Below, in pieces: positions 16,045 to 24,728 of a stretch of DNA of 44,965 nucleotides. The stretch is from assembly GCA_045660445.1 (NCBI GenBank), contig JAZRDR010000002.1:1-44965 (forward strand), given 5' to 3'. Position numbers and translations under genes: made by a program. How positions within the stretch are numbered: the first letter of the stretch is position 1; every line of letters starts with the position of its first letter. The DNA comes from Faeciplasma sp045660445. Lineage in GTDB: Bacteria; Bacillota; Clostridia; Oscillospirales; Ruminococcaceae. The notes under the pieces were generated by a model. The model saw nothing but the letters and a program-made list of their open reading frames with translations, searched no databases and was not told where the DNA came from.

Positions 16045-18444
16045 TTAGCCCTTAAGGTGCCAAATATCTCTTGCATAGTCTTCAACAGCTCTATCAGCCG
16101 AGAACACACCTGCATTTGCGATGTTCATAAGCGACATTGACTGCCACTTAAGAAGATCGTTATAGGTCTTAGATGCATAAGCCTGAGCTTCTCTGTAAGA
16201 ATCAAAGTCAGCCAAAACCATGTAAGGATCGTGGTAAATAAGGGATTCTACAACGTCGCTGAACTTGTTGCCGTTAATACCTGCAGAAATTCTGTCGATA
16301 GCGGACTTGATGGTGGGATTGGAGCTGTAAAGATATCCGGGAGTGTAGCCGTTCTTTCTTACTTCAACCTCTTCAGCTGTCATACCGAAGTTAATTATGT
16401 TGTCCTTGCCGACAACGTCACCAATCTCGATGTTTGCGCCATCCTTTGTGCCCAAGGTTACAGCACCGTTAAGCATAAGCTTCATGTTGCCGGTGCCCGA
16501 AGCCTCGGTTCCTGCCAAAGAGATCTGCTCGGAGATTTCAGCAGCAGGCATCAAAAGTTCAGAAAGGGATACGTTATAGTTTTCAAGGAATACAACGCCA
16601 AGCTTATCCTTGATCTTGGGATTGCGTCTTATTTCCTCACCCAAGGACCAAATGAGCTTGATTATCTGCTTTGCAAGATAATATCCGGGAGCAGCCTTTG
16701 CCGCAAAGATATATGTCTTGGGAGTGAAATCAGCATCGGGATTCTCAAGCAAATAATTGTAATCCGAGATGATGTTAAGAGCATTAAGGTGCTGACGCTT
16801 ATACTCGTGCAAACGCTTAACCTGAACGTCGAAAATGGTGTTGGGGTTCAAGATAATACCGCTCTGAGTTTTAACGTATTTAGCAAAAGCAGTCTTGTTC
16901 TTAAGCTTAATGTCATAAAGCTTCTTAAGAACCTCTTCGTCGTTCTTGAAAGCCTCGAGCTTCTTAAGCTCGTTGGCATCGTGCATATAGCCCTTGCCGA
17001 TAGTGGAATCCAAAAGCTTGCAAAGGTTGGGATTGGACTGCATAAGCCAGCGGCGGTAAGCAATACCGTTGGTTACGTTCTTGAACTTTTCGGGAGCGAA
17101 GTCATACTCGTTCTTGAAAACGTCCTTCTTGATGATATCAGAATGGATCTTGGAAACGCCGTTAACGCTGTGAGAAGCAGCAACGCACAAACGAGCCATA
17201 TGAACGGTGTTGTGCTTGATGATGGTCATTTCGTTAACGATATCATCGTTATGGTATCTTTCCCAAAGGGAAGCACAATAGCGGTTATTAATCTCGACAA
17301 TGATGGAATAGATTCTGGGAACAACGGATTCGAGAAGTCTTGAATCCCACTTTTCCAAAGCTTCAGCCATAACGGTGTGGTTGGTATAGGCAAATGTTTT
17401 GGTAACGATGTCCCAAGCGTGATCCCAACCATAGCCGCAATCGTCCAAAAGGACTCTCATAAGCTCGGGGATAGCGAGTGTAGGGTGAGTGTCGTTGATC
17501 TGAATTGCAACCTTATCAGCAAGGTTGTCAAGTGTGCCATAGGTCGCCATGTGGTGATTTACGATATCACCGATGGATGCTGCACACATAAAGTACTGCT
17601 GACGAAGTCTTAAGCTCTTGCCTTCGAGATGGTTGTCGTTGGGATACAATACCTTAGAGATTGCCTGAGCAACGATGTTTTGGCCCAAAGCCTTTTCATA
17701 GTTACCCGAGTTGAACATACCCATATCGAACGAGGGGCAAACAGCCTTCCACAAGCGGAGCTTGGAAACAGCCTCGGATCCATATCCCGAAACGAACATA
17801 TCATAAGGAACAGCGTTAACTGTGGTGTAGTTTTCATGAGTTACGTGGTGATGGTGCTTATCCCAATATTCGCGGATGTTACCATCGAAATGAACTTCGA
17901 TCTGATGCTCGGGACGGGCAACAAGCCAGCAACCACCGCCGGGGAGCCAGTTATCAGGAAGCTCGACCTGCCAGCCGTCTTCGATCTTCTGGCAGAAGAT
18001 ACCGTATTCATAAAGAATAGAGTATCCTGTTGCGGGATAACCATCGGTTGCAAGACCGTCGAGGTAGCAAGCAGCAAGACGACCCAAGCCGCCGTTGCCA
18101 AGGCCTGCATCAGGCTCCTGCTCGTATAAGGACTTTAAGTTTACGCCAAGGTCTTTAAGAGCGGCTTCAGCGATGTTTGTAAGCTCGAGGTTATAAAGAC
18201 TGGTCTTTAAAGATCTGCCCATCAAGAATTCCATCGAGATATAGTAGATCTGCTTTTGACCCTGAGAATGAACCTTGTTGATGAATCGACGGCGCTTAGC
18301 TCTAAGCTCATCAACAACGATGGAGGACAAAGCTTCATATATCTGTCTGTCAGATGCAGACTCGACAGTTACGTAGTGCTTTTCTTCAAGCACACGTGCA
18401 AGTTCGGTCTTTAGGGCTTCTTTAGTGTATTTTTTATTAGCCAT
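16045..18444 (-). CDS. glgP: Glycogen/maltodextrin phosphorylase
   Basis: This PLP-dependent GT35 enzyme releases glucose 1-phosphate from alpha-1,4-glucans. At 799 residues it has the usual length. Visible signatures are the EPDAGLGNGGLGRLAACYLDGLAT substrate region near residue 95 and the PLP-site stretch GTEASGTGNMKLMLNGA with its Schiff-base lysine near 640. TLGTKDGANIEI follows. ATG 18444 (MANKKYT) has AGGAG 8 bases upstream; the frame is open 12 codons further up without a ribosome site. It has a single-gene transcript start from a perfect promoter. The exact substrate, glycogen or maltodextrin, cannot be told. Confidence 0.95.
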   Translation of the reverse strand: MANKKYTKEALKTELARVLEEKHYVTVESASDRQIYEALSSIVVDELRAKRRRFINKVHSQGQKQIYYISMEFLMGRSLKTSLYNLELTNIAEAALKDLGVNLKSLYEQEPDAGLGNGGLGRLAACYLDGLATDGYPATGYSILYEYGIFCQKIEDGWQVELPDNWLPGGGCWLVARPEHQIEVHFDGNIREYWDKHHHHVTHENYTTVNAVPYDMFVSGYGSEAVSKLRLWKAVCPSFDMGMFNSGNYEKALGQNIVAQAISKVLYPNDNHLEGKSLRLRQQYFMCAASIGDIVNHHMATYGTLDNLADKVAIQINDTHPTLAIPELMRVLLDDCGYGWDHAWDIVTKTFAYTNHTVMAEALEKWDSRLLESVVPRIYSIIVEINNRYCASLWERYHNDDIVNEMTIIKHNTVHMARLCVAASHSVNGVSKIHSDIIKKDVFKNEYDFAPEKFKNVTNGIAYRRWLMQSNPNLCKLLDSTIGKGYMHDANELKKLEAFKNDEEVLKKLYDIKLKNKTAFAKYVKTQSGIILNPNTIFDVQVKRLHEYKRQHLNALNIISDYNYLLENPDADFTPKTYIFAAKAAPGYYLAKQIIKLIWSLGEEIRRNPKIKDKLGVVFLENYNVSLSELLMPAAEISEQISLAGTEASGTGNMKLMLNGAVTLGTKDGANIEIGDVVGKDNIINFGMTAEEVEVRKNGYTPGYLYSSNPTIKSAIDRISAGINGNKFSDVVESLIYHDPYMVLADFDSYREAQAYASKTYNDLLKWQSMSLMNIANAGVFSADRAVEDYARDIWHLKG

Positions 18445-18493
18445 ATATACAACTCCTATTATAAATGGGTATAGTTTCACGCAATACTTTAAT

Positions 18494-18522
18494 ATTATAT
18501 TATTTATCAGTTAAACTGTCAA
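18494..18522 (-). promoter_or_regulatory. glgP promoter
   Basis: On the minus strand, TTGACA (18517-18522), 17 bases, TATAAT (18494-18499): both boxes match the consensus perfectly. Confidence 0.85.
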
Positions 18523-18557
18523 TAAACATAAAAAAAGATTATAGAATATATACAAAA

Positions 18558-18592
18558 AACGACCCGCAAAGACAAAAGTCTTTGCGGGTTTT
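18558..18592 (-). terminator. Terminator of the MFS transporter gene
   Basis: A perfect 11-bp stem: CCCGCAAAGAC (18563-18573) with GTCTTTGCGGG (18578-18588) around AAAA. On the minus strand it is followed by TCGTTTTTT. A shorter T run is present on the other strand too. Confidence 0.9.
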
Positions 18593-18603
18593 GAGGTGAA
18601 ATA

Positions 18604-19929
18604 TCAGTCGTCTACATCGAAATTCTCGATAAGTGACTTTTTAGCCTGCGGCTTTGAATCGCCGTGCTTGACGAAGACCATTGTAACTATTGCCAAAGCA
18701 GAGAATACGACAGCGTATGGGAAGAGCGCTCCGTATCCAAGCCCCATGCCAACGCTGAGGCCCAAGATATCAGTCTTGCTTATAACAAGTGCTGAGAGCA
18801 AAGGTGTTACTATCTGTGCGGACATTGAAAAAGCATAGTAATATCCGGTGAACTTGCCGACATCAGAGCCTGTGCACATTTCAACGACCATCGGGAAGGA
18901 GTTGACGTTGATTGCGGCCCAGCCGATTCCGACAACGCCGAAGATGATGTACATTAAAACGCTTACTTCGTTAAGGAAGAACATAACGCCATAGCAAACA
19001 GTCATTAAAATAACGCCCAAAATGATGGTCTTCTTTCTTCCAAGCTTGCTTGAGATGGTTCCCAAGGGAACGAATGCGATTATTGCAACAACGGTTGCAA
19101 CTGTAAGATAAAGCGAAGAGCCGCCGGCATCAACGCCGAACTTATTCTCGAAATAGCGGGAGAATGATGTTGTAACGCCGTTATAAGCTGTGAACCAAAG
19201 GAAAACGGAGAGAAGAATGAAAATAAGGCTCTTCTTAACGTCACGAGGAAGCTTATTTGTGACAGCAGCGACTTCGGGCTCGTCCTCTACCATTTCAGGA
19301 GCAGTTTCCTCAACAACCTTATTCTCGTTAACGGTGAACACCATTACAAGAACGGTGACTATCATAAATACAGCAACAACAATAAATATCGGGATGAAGC
19401 TGTTATATGTAAGAGTTCCGTCGTCATTTGTGGTGCTTGTGACGAGGAACATCATTATGATCGTAGAGAAGATGCCGCCGATGTATCCAACCAAATTGAT
19501 TATAGCGTTACCTTTAGAGCGAAGAGGCTTGGGTGTAACGTCCGGCATATATGCCGCGGTGGGAGAACGGTATACGCTCATTGTAATAAGCAAGAGCATC
19601 AAGCAAACGATGAAGCCGACAAAGTTTTTGGCTTCTGTCAAAAATGCCATTACAAACATTAAAACAACCGCTGCAACAGTTCCAAACAAGATATATGGGG
19701 TTCGCTTGCCAAGACGGGTTTTGGTCTTATCCGAAAGCATACCAAAGATTGGGAGCATGAAAACAGCCAAGATGTTATCAATCGACATGATGGCGTTTGT
19801 TACAAGAGTGGATCTGCCAAAGTGGTTTTCTAAAATTACAGGGATGACCTGATCATAGAACTGCCAGAATGCAAGAACTGACATGAATGCAAGTCCGATC
19901 AAGACTGTGCGTTTTGTGTTAAGTTTCAT
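18604..19929 (-). CDS. MFS transporter, probably sugar:cation symporter
   Basis: A 441-residue protein with about 12 predicted membrane helices in two halves, and a charged acidic central loop (VVEETAPEMVEDEPEV, about residues 209-224). The loop after helix 2 (GMLSDKTKTRLGKRTPYI) is the MFS motif A region, in the form seen in GPH/SLC45-type sugar carriers; SSKLGRKKTI repeats it in the second half. The N-terminal FYDQVIPVIL segment is also typical of that group. The substrate is unknown. The gene stands alone, with GGAGG before the ATG, its own terminator and a palindrome over the promoter. Nearby carbohydrate genes suggest an oligosaccharide or glucoside. Confidence 0.8.
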   Translation of the reverse strand: MKLNTKRTVLIGLAFMSVLAFWQFYDQVIPVILENHFGRSTLVTNAIMSIDNILAVFMLPIFGMLSDKTKTRLGKRTPYILFGTVAAVVLMFVMAFLTEAKNFVGFIVCLMLLLITMSVYRSPTAAYMPDVTPKPLRSKGNAIINLVGYIGGIFSTIIMMFLVTSTTNDDGTLTYNSFIPIFIVVAVFMIVTVLVMVFTVNENKVVEETAPEMVEDEPEVAAVTNKLPRDVKKSLIFILLSVFLWFTAYNGVTTSFSRYFENKFGVDAGGSSLYLTVATVVAIIAFVPLGTISSKLGRKKTIILGVILMTVCYGVMFFLNEVSVLMYIIFGVVGIGWAAINVNSFPMVVEMCTGSDVGKFTGYYYAFSMSAQIVTPLLSALVISKTDILGLSVGMGLGYGALFPYAVVFSALAIVTMVFVKHGDSKPQAKKSLIENFDVDD

Positions 19930-19959
19930 GTTTTACCTCCTTAAAAGGGAAGATATTAT

Positions 19960-19994
19960 GCCTTATTGTAACATAATTTGACAAGGGTTGTCAA
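19960..19994 (-). promoter_or_regulatory. MFS gene promoter with palindromic operator
   Basis: On the minus strand, TTGACA is followed after 18 bases by TACAAT. The -35 box is the left arm of a perfect inverted repeat, TTGACAA-CCC-TTGTCAA (19978-19994). A dimeric repressor bound there would cover the -35 region. Confidence 0.65.
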
Positions 19995-20054
19995 TGAGGG
20001 GCGAGGCGTGAAAGCGCGCCCGCCAACGGCGGAGTGCGGTTTCGTGCCGAGCTA
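19995..20054 (-). repeat. GC-rich intergenic island after the HAD phosphatase gene
   Basis: A 60-base GC-rich stretch between the HAD stop codon and the MFS promoter. On the plus strand its core (20015-20052) aligns with the islands at 39172-39210 and 40926-40966: all share a GCGCG-rich left part followed by AGTGC-G and CGTGC-GRG. No T-tract follows a stem, so it is not an ordinary terminator. Confidence 0.6.
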
Positions 20055-20056
20055 TG

Positions 20057-20698
20057 TCAGCCGATGAGCATTTGAGCTAGCGCAGGCAACTCATCAAGAC
20101 TTTTGATTGCAGGAGTGCCCGATGGCACCTTGCCAAAGCCATATGATGCGTGAATGAATTTAGCGCCTGCTTCACAGGCAGCCTCGTAATCTCCCATAGT
20201 GTCGCCAACGTATACCATATCTGTTACATCGTTGCGCTGGGCAGTGATTTTAATATTGTGTGCTTTAAGCTTAAGGGTGTTGCCCCAACATTCGATATCA
20301 TCAAAGTATTTATGCAGCTTTGTATAATCCAAAAAAGCTTCGATATAGCCCGATTGGCAGTTTGAAACACAGGCAATAAACCAGCCGTCCTGCTTAAGTG
20401 AAGCAAGAGTTTCCTCTAAATGCTCGTAAAGCTCGCCGCCATACTGAGCGATATACTCCCCTTCCACCTCGGTGCAATAATCCATTATGGACGTTGCTTT
20501 TTCTTCTGAAAGCTTATCGAAGAAAATGTGAGCAATTTCATACATAGTTTTGCCCATAACGGATTTAACGTCCTCAGCCGTTAGGGTCATGTCATAGCCT
20601 AAATTTTTAAGTGCAATATTATAAGACTTTGCGACGCTTTCAGCACTGTCCCACATGGTGCCGTCAAGGTCGAAAAGTATTCCTTTTTTAGGTGTCAT
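20057..20698 (-). CDS. HAD-superfamily phosphatase (phosphoglycolate phosphatase-like)
   Basis: A 213-residue haloacid dehalogenase-type hydrolase. Motif I is LFDLDGTMWDS (nucleophile Asp near residue 10). A helical cap follows (about 17-85), then motif II in ACVSNCQSG near 110, a lysine region near 143, and motif IV GDTMGDYEAA near 166. The cap type and length match the Gph/PgmB-like group, but the substrate cannot be read from the sequence. The gene is divergent from the ABC exporter and has its own promoter at 20733-20761. Confidence 0.82.
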   Translation of the reverse strand: MTPKKGILFDLDGTMWDSAESVAKSYNIALKNLGYDMTLTAEDVKSVMGKTMYEIAHIFFDKLSEEKATSIMDYCTEVEGEYIAQYGGELYEHLEETLASLKQDGWFIACVSNCQSGYIEAFLDYTKLHKYFDDIECWGNTLKLKAHNIKITAQRNDVTDMVYVGDTMGDYEAACEAGAKFIHASYGFGKVPSGTPAIKSLDELPALAQMLIG

Positions 20699-20732
20699 AA
20701 AAGAAAAATCCTTTCATCAGTTATCAAATAAA

Positions 20733-20761
20733 ATTATACGACGGATGCTTTCATTTTTCAA
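20733..20761 (-). promoter_or_regulatory. HAD phosphatase promoter
   Basis: On the minus strand, TTGAAA (20756-20761), a 17-base spacer and TATAAT (20733-20738). It is divergent from the ABC exporter promoter 20 bases away. Confidence 0.75.
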
Positions 20762-20781
20762 TACTATTTTTGCATAACTTA

Positions 20782-20821
20782 TTGACAGATAATATCAAAA
20801 GCTCTATAATTAACATGTTAA
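20782..20821 (+). promoter_or_regulatory. ABC exporter promoter with palindrome at the start site
   Basis: TTGACA (20782-20787), 17 bases, TATAAT (20805-20810). A perfect 12-bp palindrome, TTAACATGTTAA (20810-20821), begins at the last base of the -10 box and covers the expected start site. That is a typical repressor position. Confidence 0.72.
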
Positions 20822-20843
20822 CTAATTATAAGGATGTGATTTT

Positions 20844-22820
20844 ATGCCGCCTCGAATGAGACCGCACGAAGTTAACAAGCAATATCAGATTCCAAAGCCA
20901 ACGAGCATTAAAGAAGTTCCGGGCTATGTTATTAAGCTTGTTAAAACATTTTTTGTAAGACTGTTTTATATTTATAAGCTTGTTTGGGAAGCAAGACCCT
21001 CGCTTTTATTTATAATGACGTTTATGTCGATTTTTAATGGTGTATCCCCTGTTTTCGGAGCGTACATCGGAGCAGAGGTTTTAAACACATTGGCAGCAGC
21101 CTTTGCAGGTGAGTTCGTTAGTTTTGAACCTATCATCGAGCTTTTGGTTATTAACTTTGTTTATTTATTTGTTGTAAATATCGTCAACCGTGTTTATAAC
21201 ATGGTTATGAGAATTTCGGGAGAAGTGGTTTCGAACCACATTAAAATGAAGATCGTTAACAAAGCGCGAGACGTTGACCTTGCAAGCTTTGACTCGCCTG
21301 AGTTTTATGCAAAGCTTGAAAACGCTAACCGCGAAGCAAGCTCTAGACCTGTTAACATTTTGAACTCGACATTCTCGATGATAAGCTCGATCATAAGCCT
21401 TGTCAGCTTTATCGTCATCCTCTTTGCAATCAGCCCTTGGGCACCGTTTATTATTGTTGTAATGTCTATTCCGATCACCATCGTAAACTTTGTTTACAGA
21501 AACAAGAACGTTCAGTATATGTGGTGGAGATCGAAGGACAGACGACAGATGAACTATTATTCTGATGTTGTTGTTAACAAAGACCTTGTTAAAGAGGTTA
21601 AGCTTTTCGGGCTTTCTGAAACATTCATCACAAAATATACAAACGTATTCAAGCATTATTTTGCAGGCATCAAGAAGCTGATTATTGATGAAGGCATTTG
21701 GAGCATTGGCGCAACTGTTGTGTCTACTGCTGTTAACTGCGTTTTGTTTATATACATTGCTAGAATGGTATTCGATGGAACACTTCAGGTTGGTGACTAT
21801 TCGCTTTATACAGGTGCGCTTAACTCGATAAGCGGCGGCGTTACATCGATAATCACGACTACTGCAACCATTTATGAAGGCACGCTTTTCATCAACAATA
21901 TGATTTCCTATATGAACGAAAAGCCCCACGTTGTCCCAACGCTTCCCAAGCCCAGAAAGGTTGAACGCCACTGCGGTCATACCATTGTTTTCGATCACGT
22001 ATACTTCAAATATCCCGGAACCGATAAGTATGTTTTGGAAGATATCAATCTTACTATCAACGCAGGCGATACTGTTGTTTTGGTTGGTCTTAACGGTGCA
22101 GGAAAAACAACGCTCATCAAGCTTTTGACCCGTCTTTACGACCCGAGTGAGGGAACCATCTATCTTGACGGACACGACATTAAGGAATATGACGTTGAAG
22201 AGCTTTATAAGATGTTCGGTATCATCTTCCAGGACTTCGGCAGATATGCGATGAACGTGCGTGAAAACATTGAATTCGGTCAGATAGATGCCGAGCACAA
22301 CGAAAAGTCTATAAAGGATGCAGCAGAAGCCGCGAATGCGACCGATTTTATTGAAAGACTTCCCGACGGATTCGAAACTCCTTTAATGAGATGGTTTGAA
22401 GAAAACGGTATCGAGCTTTCTATCGGTCAGTGGCAGAAGCTTGCCATTGCAAGAGCATTTTACAGTGACTCGGACGTTTTGATCTTGGACGAACCGACAG
22501 CCTCGCTTGACCCAATGGCAGAGCAGGAGATATTCAACCAGTTTGACAACCTTAGAAAAGACAAGACAACATTCTTTGTTTCACACAGACTTTCAAGCGC
22601 AACCGCTGCAAACAAGATCGTTGTTTTGGAATATGGCAAGGTGCTTGAGGTGGGCAATCACTCTCAGCTTATGAACCTTAAGGGCAGATATTATGAGCTC
22701 TTCTCCACTCAGGCACAGAGATACATAACTCCTGTTGATGAAACCGACACTGTTGAGCATCCGCAGATGCCCCCTCGCCCCGAGTTTAAGGGCATCCCCG
22801 GCGGCGGGCCCAATGCATAA
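20844..22820 (+). CDS. ABC exporter, fused membrane and ATPase domains
   Basis: A 658-residue half-transporter. The N-terminal 40 residues are cytoplasmic and proline-rich. About six membrane helices fall between residues 50 and 340. The nucleotide-binding domain (about 380-625) shows Walker A GLNGAGKTT near 414, a Q-loop (IIFQDFGRYAMNV), the signature LSIGQWQKLAIARAF (usual LSGGQ altered to LSIGQ), Walker B VLILDEPTASLDP and the H-loop FVSHRLS. The C-terminal tail is Met/Pro/Gly-rich (HPQMPPRPEFKGIPGGGP) and echoes the N-terminus (MPPRMRP). It probably acts as a homodimer. The cargo is unknown; a peptide, lipid or drug is possible. No maturation or regulator gene adjoins it. Confidence 0.85.
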   Translation: MPPRMRPHEVNKQYQIPKPTSIKEVPGYVIKLVKTFFVRLFYIYKLVWEARPSLLFIMTFMSIFNGVSPVFGAYIGAEVLNTLAAAFAGEFVSFEPIIELLVINFVYLFVVNIVNRVYNMVMRISGEVVSNHIKMKIVNKARDVDLASFDSPEFYAKLENANREASSRPVNILNSTFSMISSIISLVSFIVILFAISPWAPFIIVVMSIPITIVNFVYRNKNVQYMWWRSKDRRQMNYYSDVVVNKDLVKEVKLFGLSETFITKYTNVFKHYFAGIKKLIIDEGIWSIGATVVSTAVNCVLFIYIARMVFDGTLQVGDYSLYTGALNSISGGVTSIITTTATIYEGTLFINNMISYMNEKPHVVPTLPKPRKVERHCGHTIVFDHVYFKYPGTDKYVLEDINLTINAGDTVVLVGLNGAGKTTLIKLLTRLYDPSEGTIYLDGHDIKEYDVEELYKMFGIIFQDFGRYAMNVRENIEFGQIDAEHNEKSIKDAAEAANATDFIERLPDGFETPLMRWFEENGIELSIGQWQKLAIARAFYSDSDVLILDEPTASLDPMAEQEIFNQFDNLRKDKTTFFVSHRLSSATAANKIVVLEYGKVLEVGNHSQLMNLKGRYYELFSTQAQRYITPVDETDTVEHPQMPPRPEFKGIPGGGPNA

Positions 22821-22826
22821 TTATGC

Positions 22827-22855
22827 TTGATTTTTGAGATCCGGCATGATATATT
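22827..22855 (+). promoter_or_regulatory. Promoter of the small membrane protein gene
   Basis: TTGATT (22827-22832), 17 bases, TATATT (22850-22855). Confidence 0.55.
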
Positions 22856-22907
22856 GAATTAAAGAGAATATTTTCTCGAAATTTCACTTAGATTGGAGAT
22901 AATCACA

Positions 22908-23153
22908 ATGAACGTTAACATTACCGAGGTATATGAAAACCTCCCCAAGCTTGTAAAAGTCATTCTTCAACTTATTTTGGGCGGCGTTATCGGCGGCGTT
23001 TACAGAATTATTCGCTTTGCTGAAACCAAGAATATAGTAACCCTTGTTGTTGGTATTCTTGTACTTGTAACCGGCGTTGGCAACTTGATCGCTTGGGTAG
23101 TTGACCTTGTAACTGAGATCCTCTACAACAAGATTACCGTTTTGGCTGACTAA
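22908..23153 (+). CDS. Small two-helix membrane protein, function unknown
   Basis: An 81-residue protein with two hydrophobic helices (about residues 17-33 and 43-67), joined by a short charged turn (RIIRFAETKN). The first helix is glycine-rich (LILGGVIGGVY). It is loosely reminiscent of YqaE/Pmp3-type stress membrane proteins, but the similarity is too weak to assign. ATG 22908 follows TTGGAGAT; the TTG at 22893 is part of that ribosome site. Own promoter and terminator make it a monocistronic unit. Confidence 0.8.
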   Translation: MNVNITEVYENLPKLVKVILQLILGGVIGGVYRIIRFAETKNIVTLVVGILVLVTGVGNLIAWVVDLVTEILYNKITVLAD

Positions 23154-23163
23154 TAAAAAACAA

Positions 23164-23196
23164 AGCGCTCTTTTTCATTAAGGGCGCTCTTTTTTA
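23164..23196 (+). terminator. Terminator of the small membrane protein gene
   Basis: AGCGCTCTT (23164-23172) pairs with AAGGGCGCT (23180-23188), one G-U pair and a 7-base loop, followed by CTTTTTT. Confidence 0.9.
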
Positions 23197-23208
23197 TGAT
23201 CAAACGTC

Positions 23209-23237
23209 TTGAAAAGTTAATGATATATATGTATAAT
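23209..23237 (+). promoter_or_regulatory. uxaC promoter
   Basis: TTGAAA (23209-23214), 17 bases, TATAAT (23232-23237). Confidence 0.75.
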
Positions 23238-23272
23238 TGATTTATAGTAATTAATTCAGGAGGAAATAACCT

Positions 23273-24670
23273 ATGGAATTTTTAGGCGAAAACTTTCTTT
23301 TAACCAACGAAACAGCTATTAAGCTTTATCACAATTACGCTAAGAATTTGCCCATTATCGACTATCACTGCCATATCAATCCCAAGGAAATTGCGCTTGA
23401 TAAGAGATTTGAAAACATAACAGAGATCTGGCTTGGCGGCGACCACTATAAGTGGAGAATGATCCGTTCTAACGGTGTGCCTGAAAACGAGATCACAGGA
23501 GATGCAAGCGACAGAGTGAAATTCCAGCGCTTTGCCGAAGCTTTGCCCAGAGCCATCGGAAACCCGATGTATCATTGGACTCATTTGGAGCTTAAGAGAT
23601 ATTTCGGTTATGACAAGCCTATGTGTGGCGACAATGCCGAGGAAATTTGGGACGCTTGCAACGCGAAGCTTAAAGAAGACTCGATGAGTGCTAAAAACAT
23701 CATCAAGAACTCTAACGTTTATATGATCGGCACGACTGATGACCCCATCGATTCGCTTGAATGGCACAAGAAGATAGCCCTTGACGGCGACTGTGCGGCG
23801 CTTGTTTTGCCCTCGTTCAGACCTGACAAGGCTGTTAACATTGAAAAGGCAGGATTCGTTGAATATATCGGCAAGCTCGCGGAGGTTTCGGGTGTTGATA
23901 TAAAGACAGCCGAGGACGTTAAGAAGGCACTTACATTAAGACTTGATTTCTTCTGCGAGAACGGCTGCAAGGTTACCGACCACGGACTTGACTATGCTTG
24001 CTACTCCCCTGCAAGTGAGTGCGAGGTTGAAGCTATTTTTGCAAGAGCAATGGCAGGAGAAGCTATCAGCCTTTCGGATGCAGAAAAATATAAGACGGCA
24101 ATTTTGGTTCACCTTGGAAAAGAATACGCTAAACGCGATATCGTTATGCAGATACACTATAACGTTCAGCGCAACACAAACACAAGAAAGTTCGAGACTT
24201 TGGGACCTGACACCGGCTTTGACTGCATCTTTACAAAGGATTGTGGTGCGGCTATTACAGGATTTCTTAATGCTCTTGACAAAGAATCCCTTTTGCCCAA
24301 GACAATTCTTTACTCGCTTAATCCCCACGATAACGAGCTTTTGGGAACCGTTATCGGATGCTTCCAGGGCGATGAAGCAAGAGGAAAGATCCAGCACGGC
24401 TCGGCATGGTGGTTCTCTGATACCAAATCGGGAATGGAAACACAGCTGAAATCTTTGGCTAATCTTTCGATTTTGGGCAACTTTGTCGGAATGCTTACAG
24501 ACTCAAGAAGCTTCCTTTCTTACACCAGACATGAATATTTCAGAAGAATTTTATGCAATCTTATCGGCACATGGGTTGAAAACGGCGAATATCCCAATGA
24601 CGAAAAGATGCTCGGCGAGCTTGTAAGCGACATTTGCTTCAATAACGCAAAGAGATACTTTGGACTGTAA
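23273..24670 (+). CDS. uxaC: Glucuronate (uronate) isomerase
   Basis: UxaC converts D-glucuronate to D-fructuronate, and galacturonate to tagaturonate, the first step of hexuronate breakdown. The 465-residue protein is of the amidohydrolase-like family. Typical stretches are LPIIDYHCHINPKEIA near residue 27, WLGGDHYKWRMIRSNGV near 53, VMQIHYNVQRNTNTR near 300, and WWFSDTKSGMETQL with LGNFVGMLTDSRSFLSYTRHEYFRR near the C-terminus. It is a single gene behind AGGAGG with its own promoter and terminator. The rest of the uronate pathway (uxaA/uxaB/kdg) is not in this window. Confidence 0.95.
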   Translation: MEFLGENFLLTNETAIKLYHNYAKNLPIIDYHCHINPKEIALDKRFENITEIWLGGDHYKWRMIRSNGVPENEITGDASDRVKFQRFAEALPRAIGNPMYHWTHLELKRYFGYDKPMCGDNAEEIWDACNAKLKEDSMSAKNIIKNSNVYMIGTTDDPIDSLEWHKKIALDGDCAALVLPSFRPDKAVNIEKAGFVEYIGKLAEVSGVDIKTAEDVKKALTLRLDFFCENGCKVTDHGLDYACYSPASECEVEAIFARAMAGEAISLSDAEKYKTAILVHLGKEYAKRDIVMQIHYNVQRNTNTRKFETLGPDTGFDCIFTKDCGAAITGFLNALDKESLLPKTILYSLNPHDNELLGTVIGCFQGDEARGKIQHGSAWWFSDTKSGMETQLKSLANLSILGNFVGMLTDSRSFLSYTRHEYFRRILCNLIGTWVENGEYPNDEKMLGELVSDICFNNAKRYFGL

Positions 24671-24682
24671 ACCGAACAAAAA

Positions 24683-24722
24683 ATTAAGAGCAGGCTTGAA
24701 ATATCAAGCTTGCTCTTTTTGT
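24683..24722. terminator. Bidirectional terminator between uxaC and the first RadC-like gene
   Basis: AAGAGCAGGCTTGA (24686-24699) pairs with TCAAGCTTGCTCTT (24704-24717) around AATA, with one G-U pair. T-rich tails lie on both strands, which suits the convergent neighbours. Confidence 0.9.
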
Positions 24723-24728
24723 TTTTAA

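Noticed and set aside
16231..17343. 370-codon frame antisense to glgP
   Set aside because: Mirror of glgP codon bias; no ribosome site and no recognisable protein features. The glgP frame is fully conserved.
21165..22298. 377-codon frame antisense to the ABC exporter
   Set aside because: Shadow frame; the sense strand has all ABC motifs in order.
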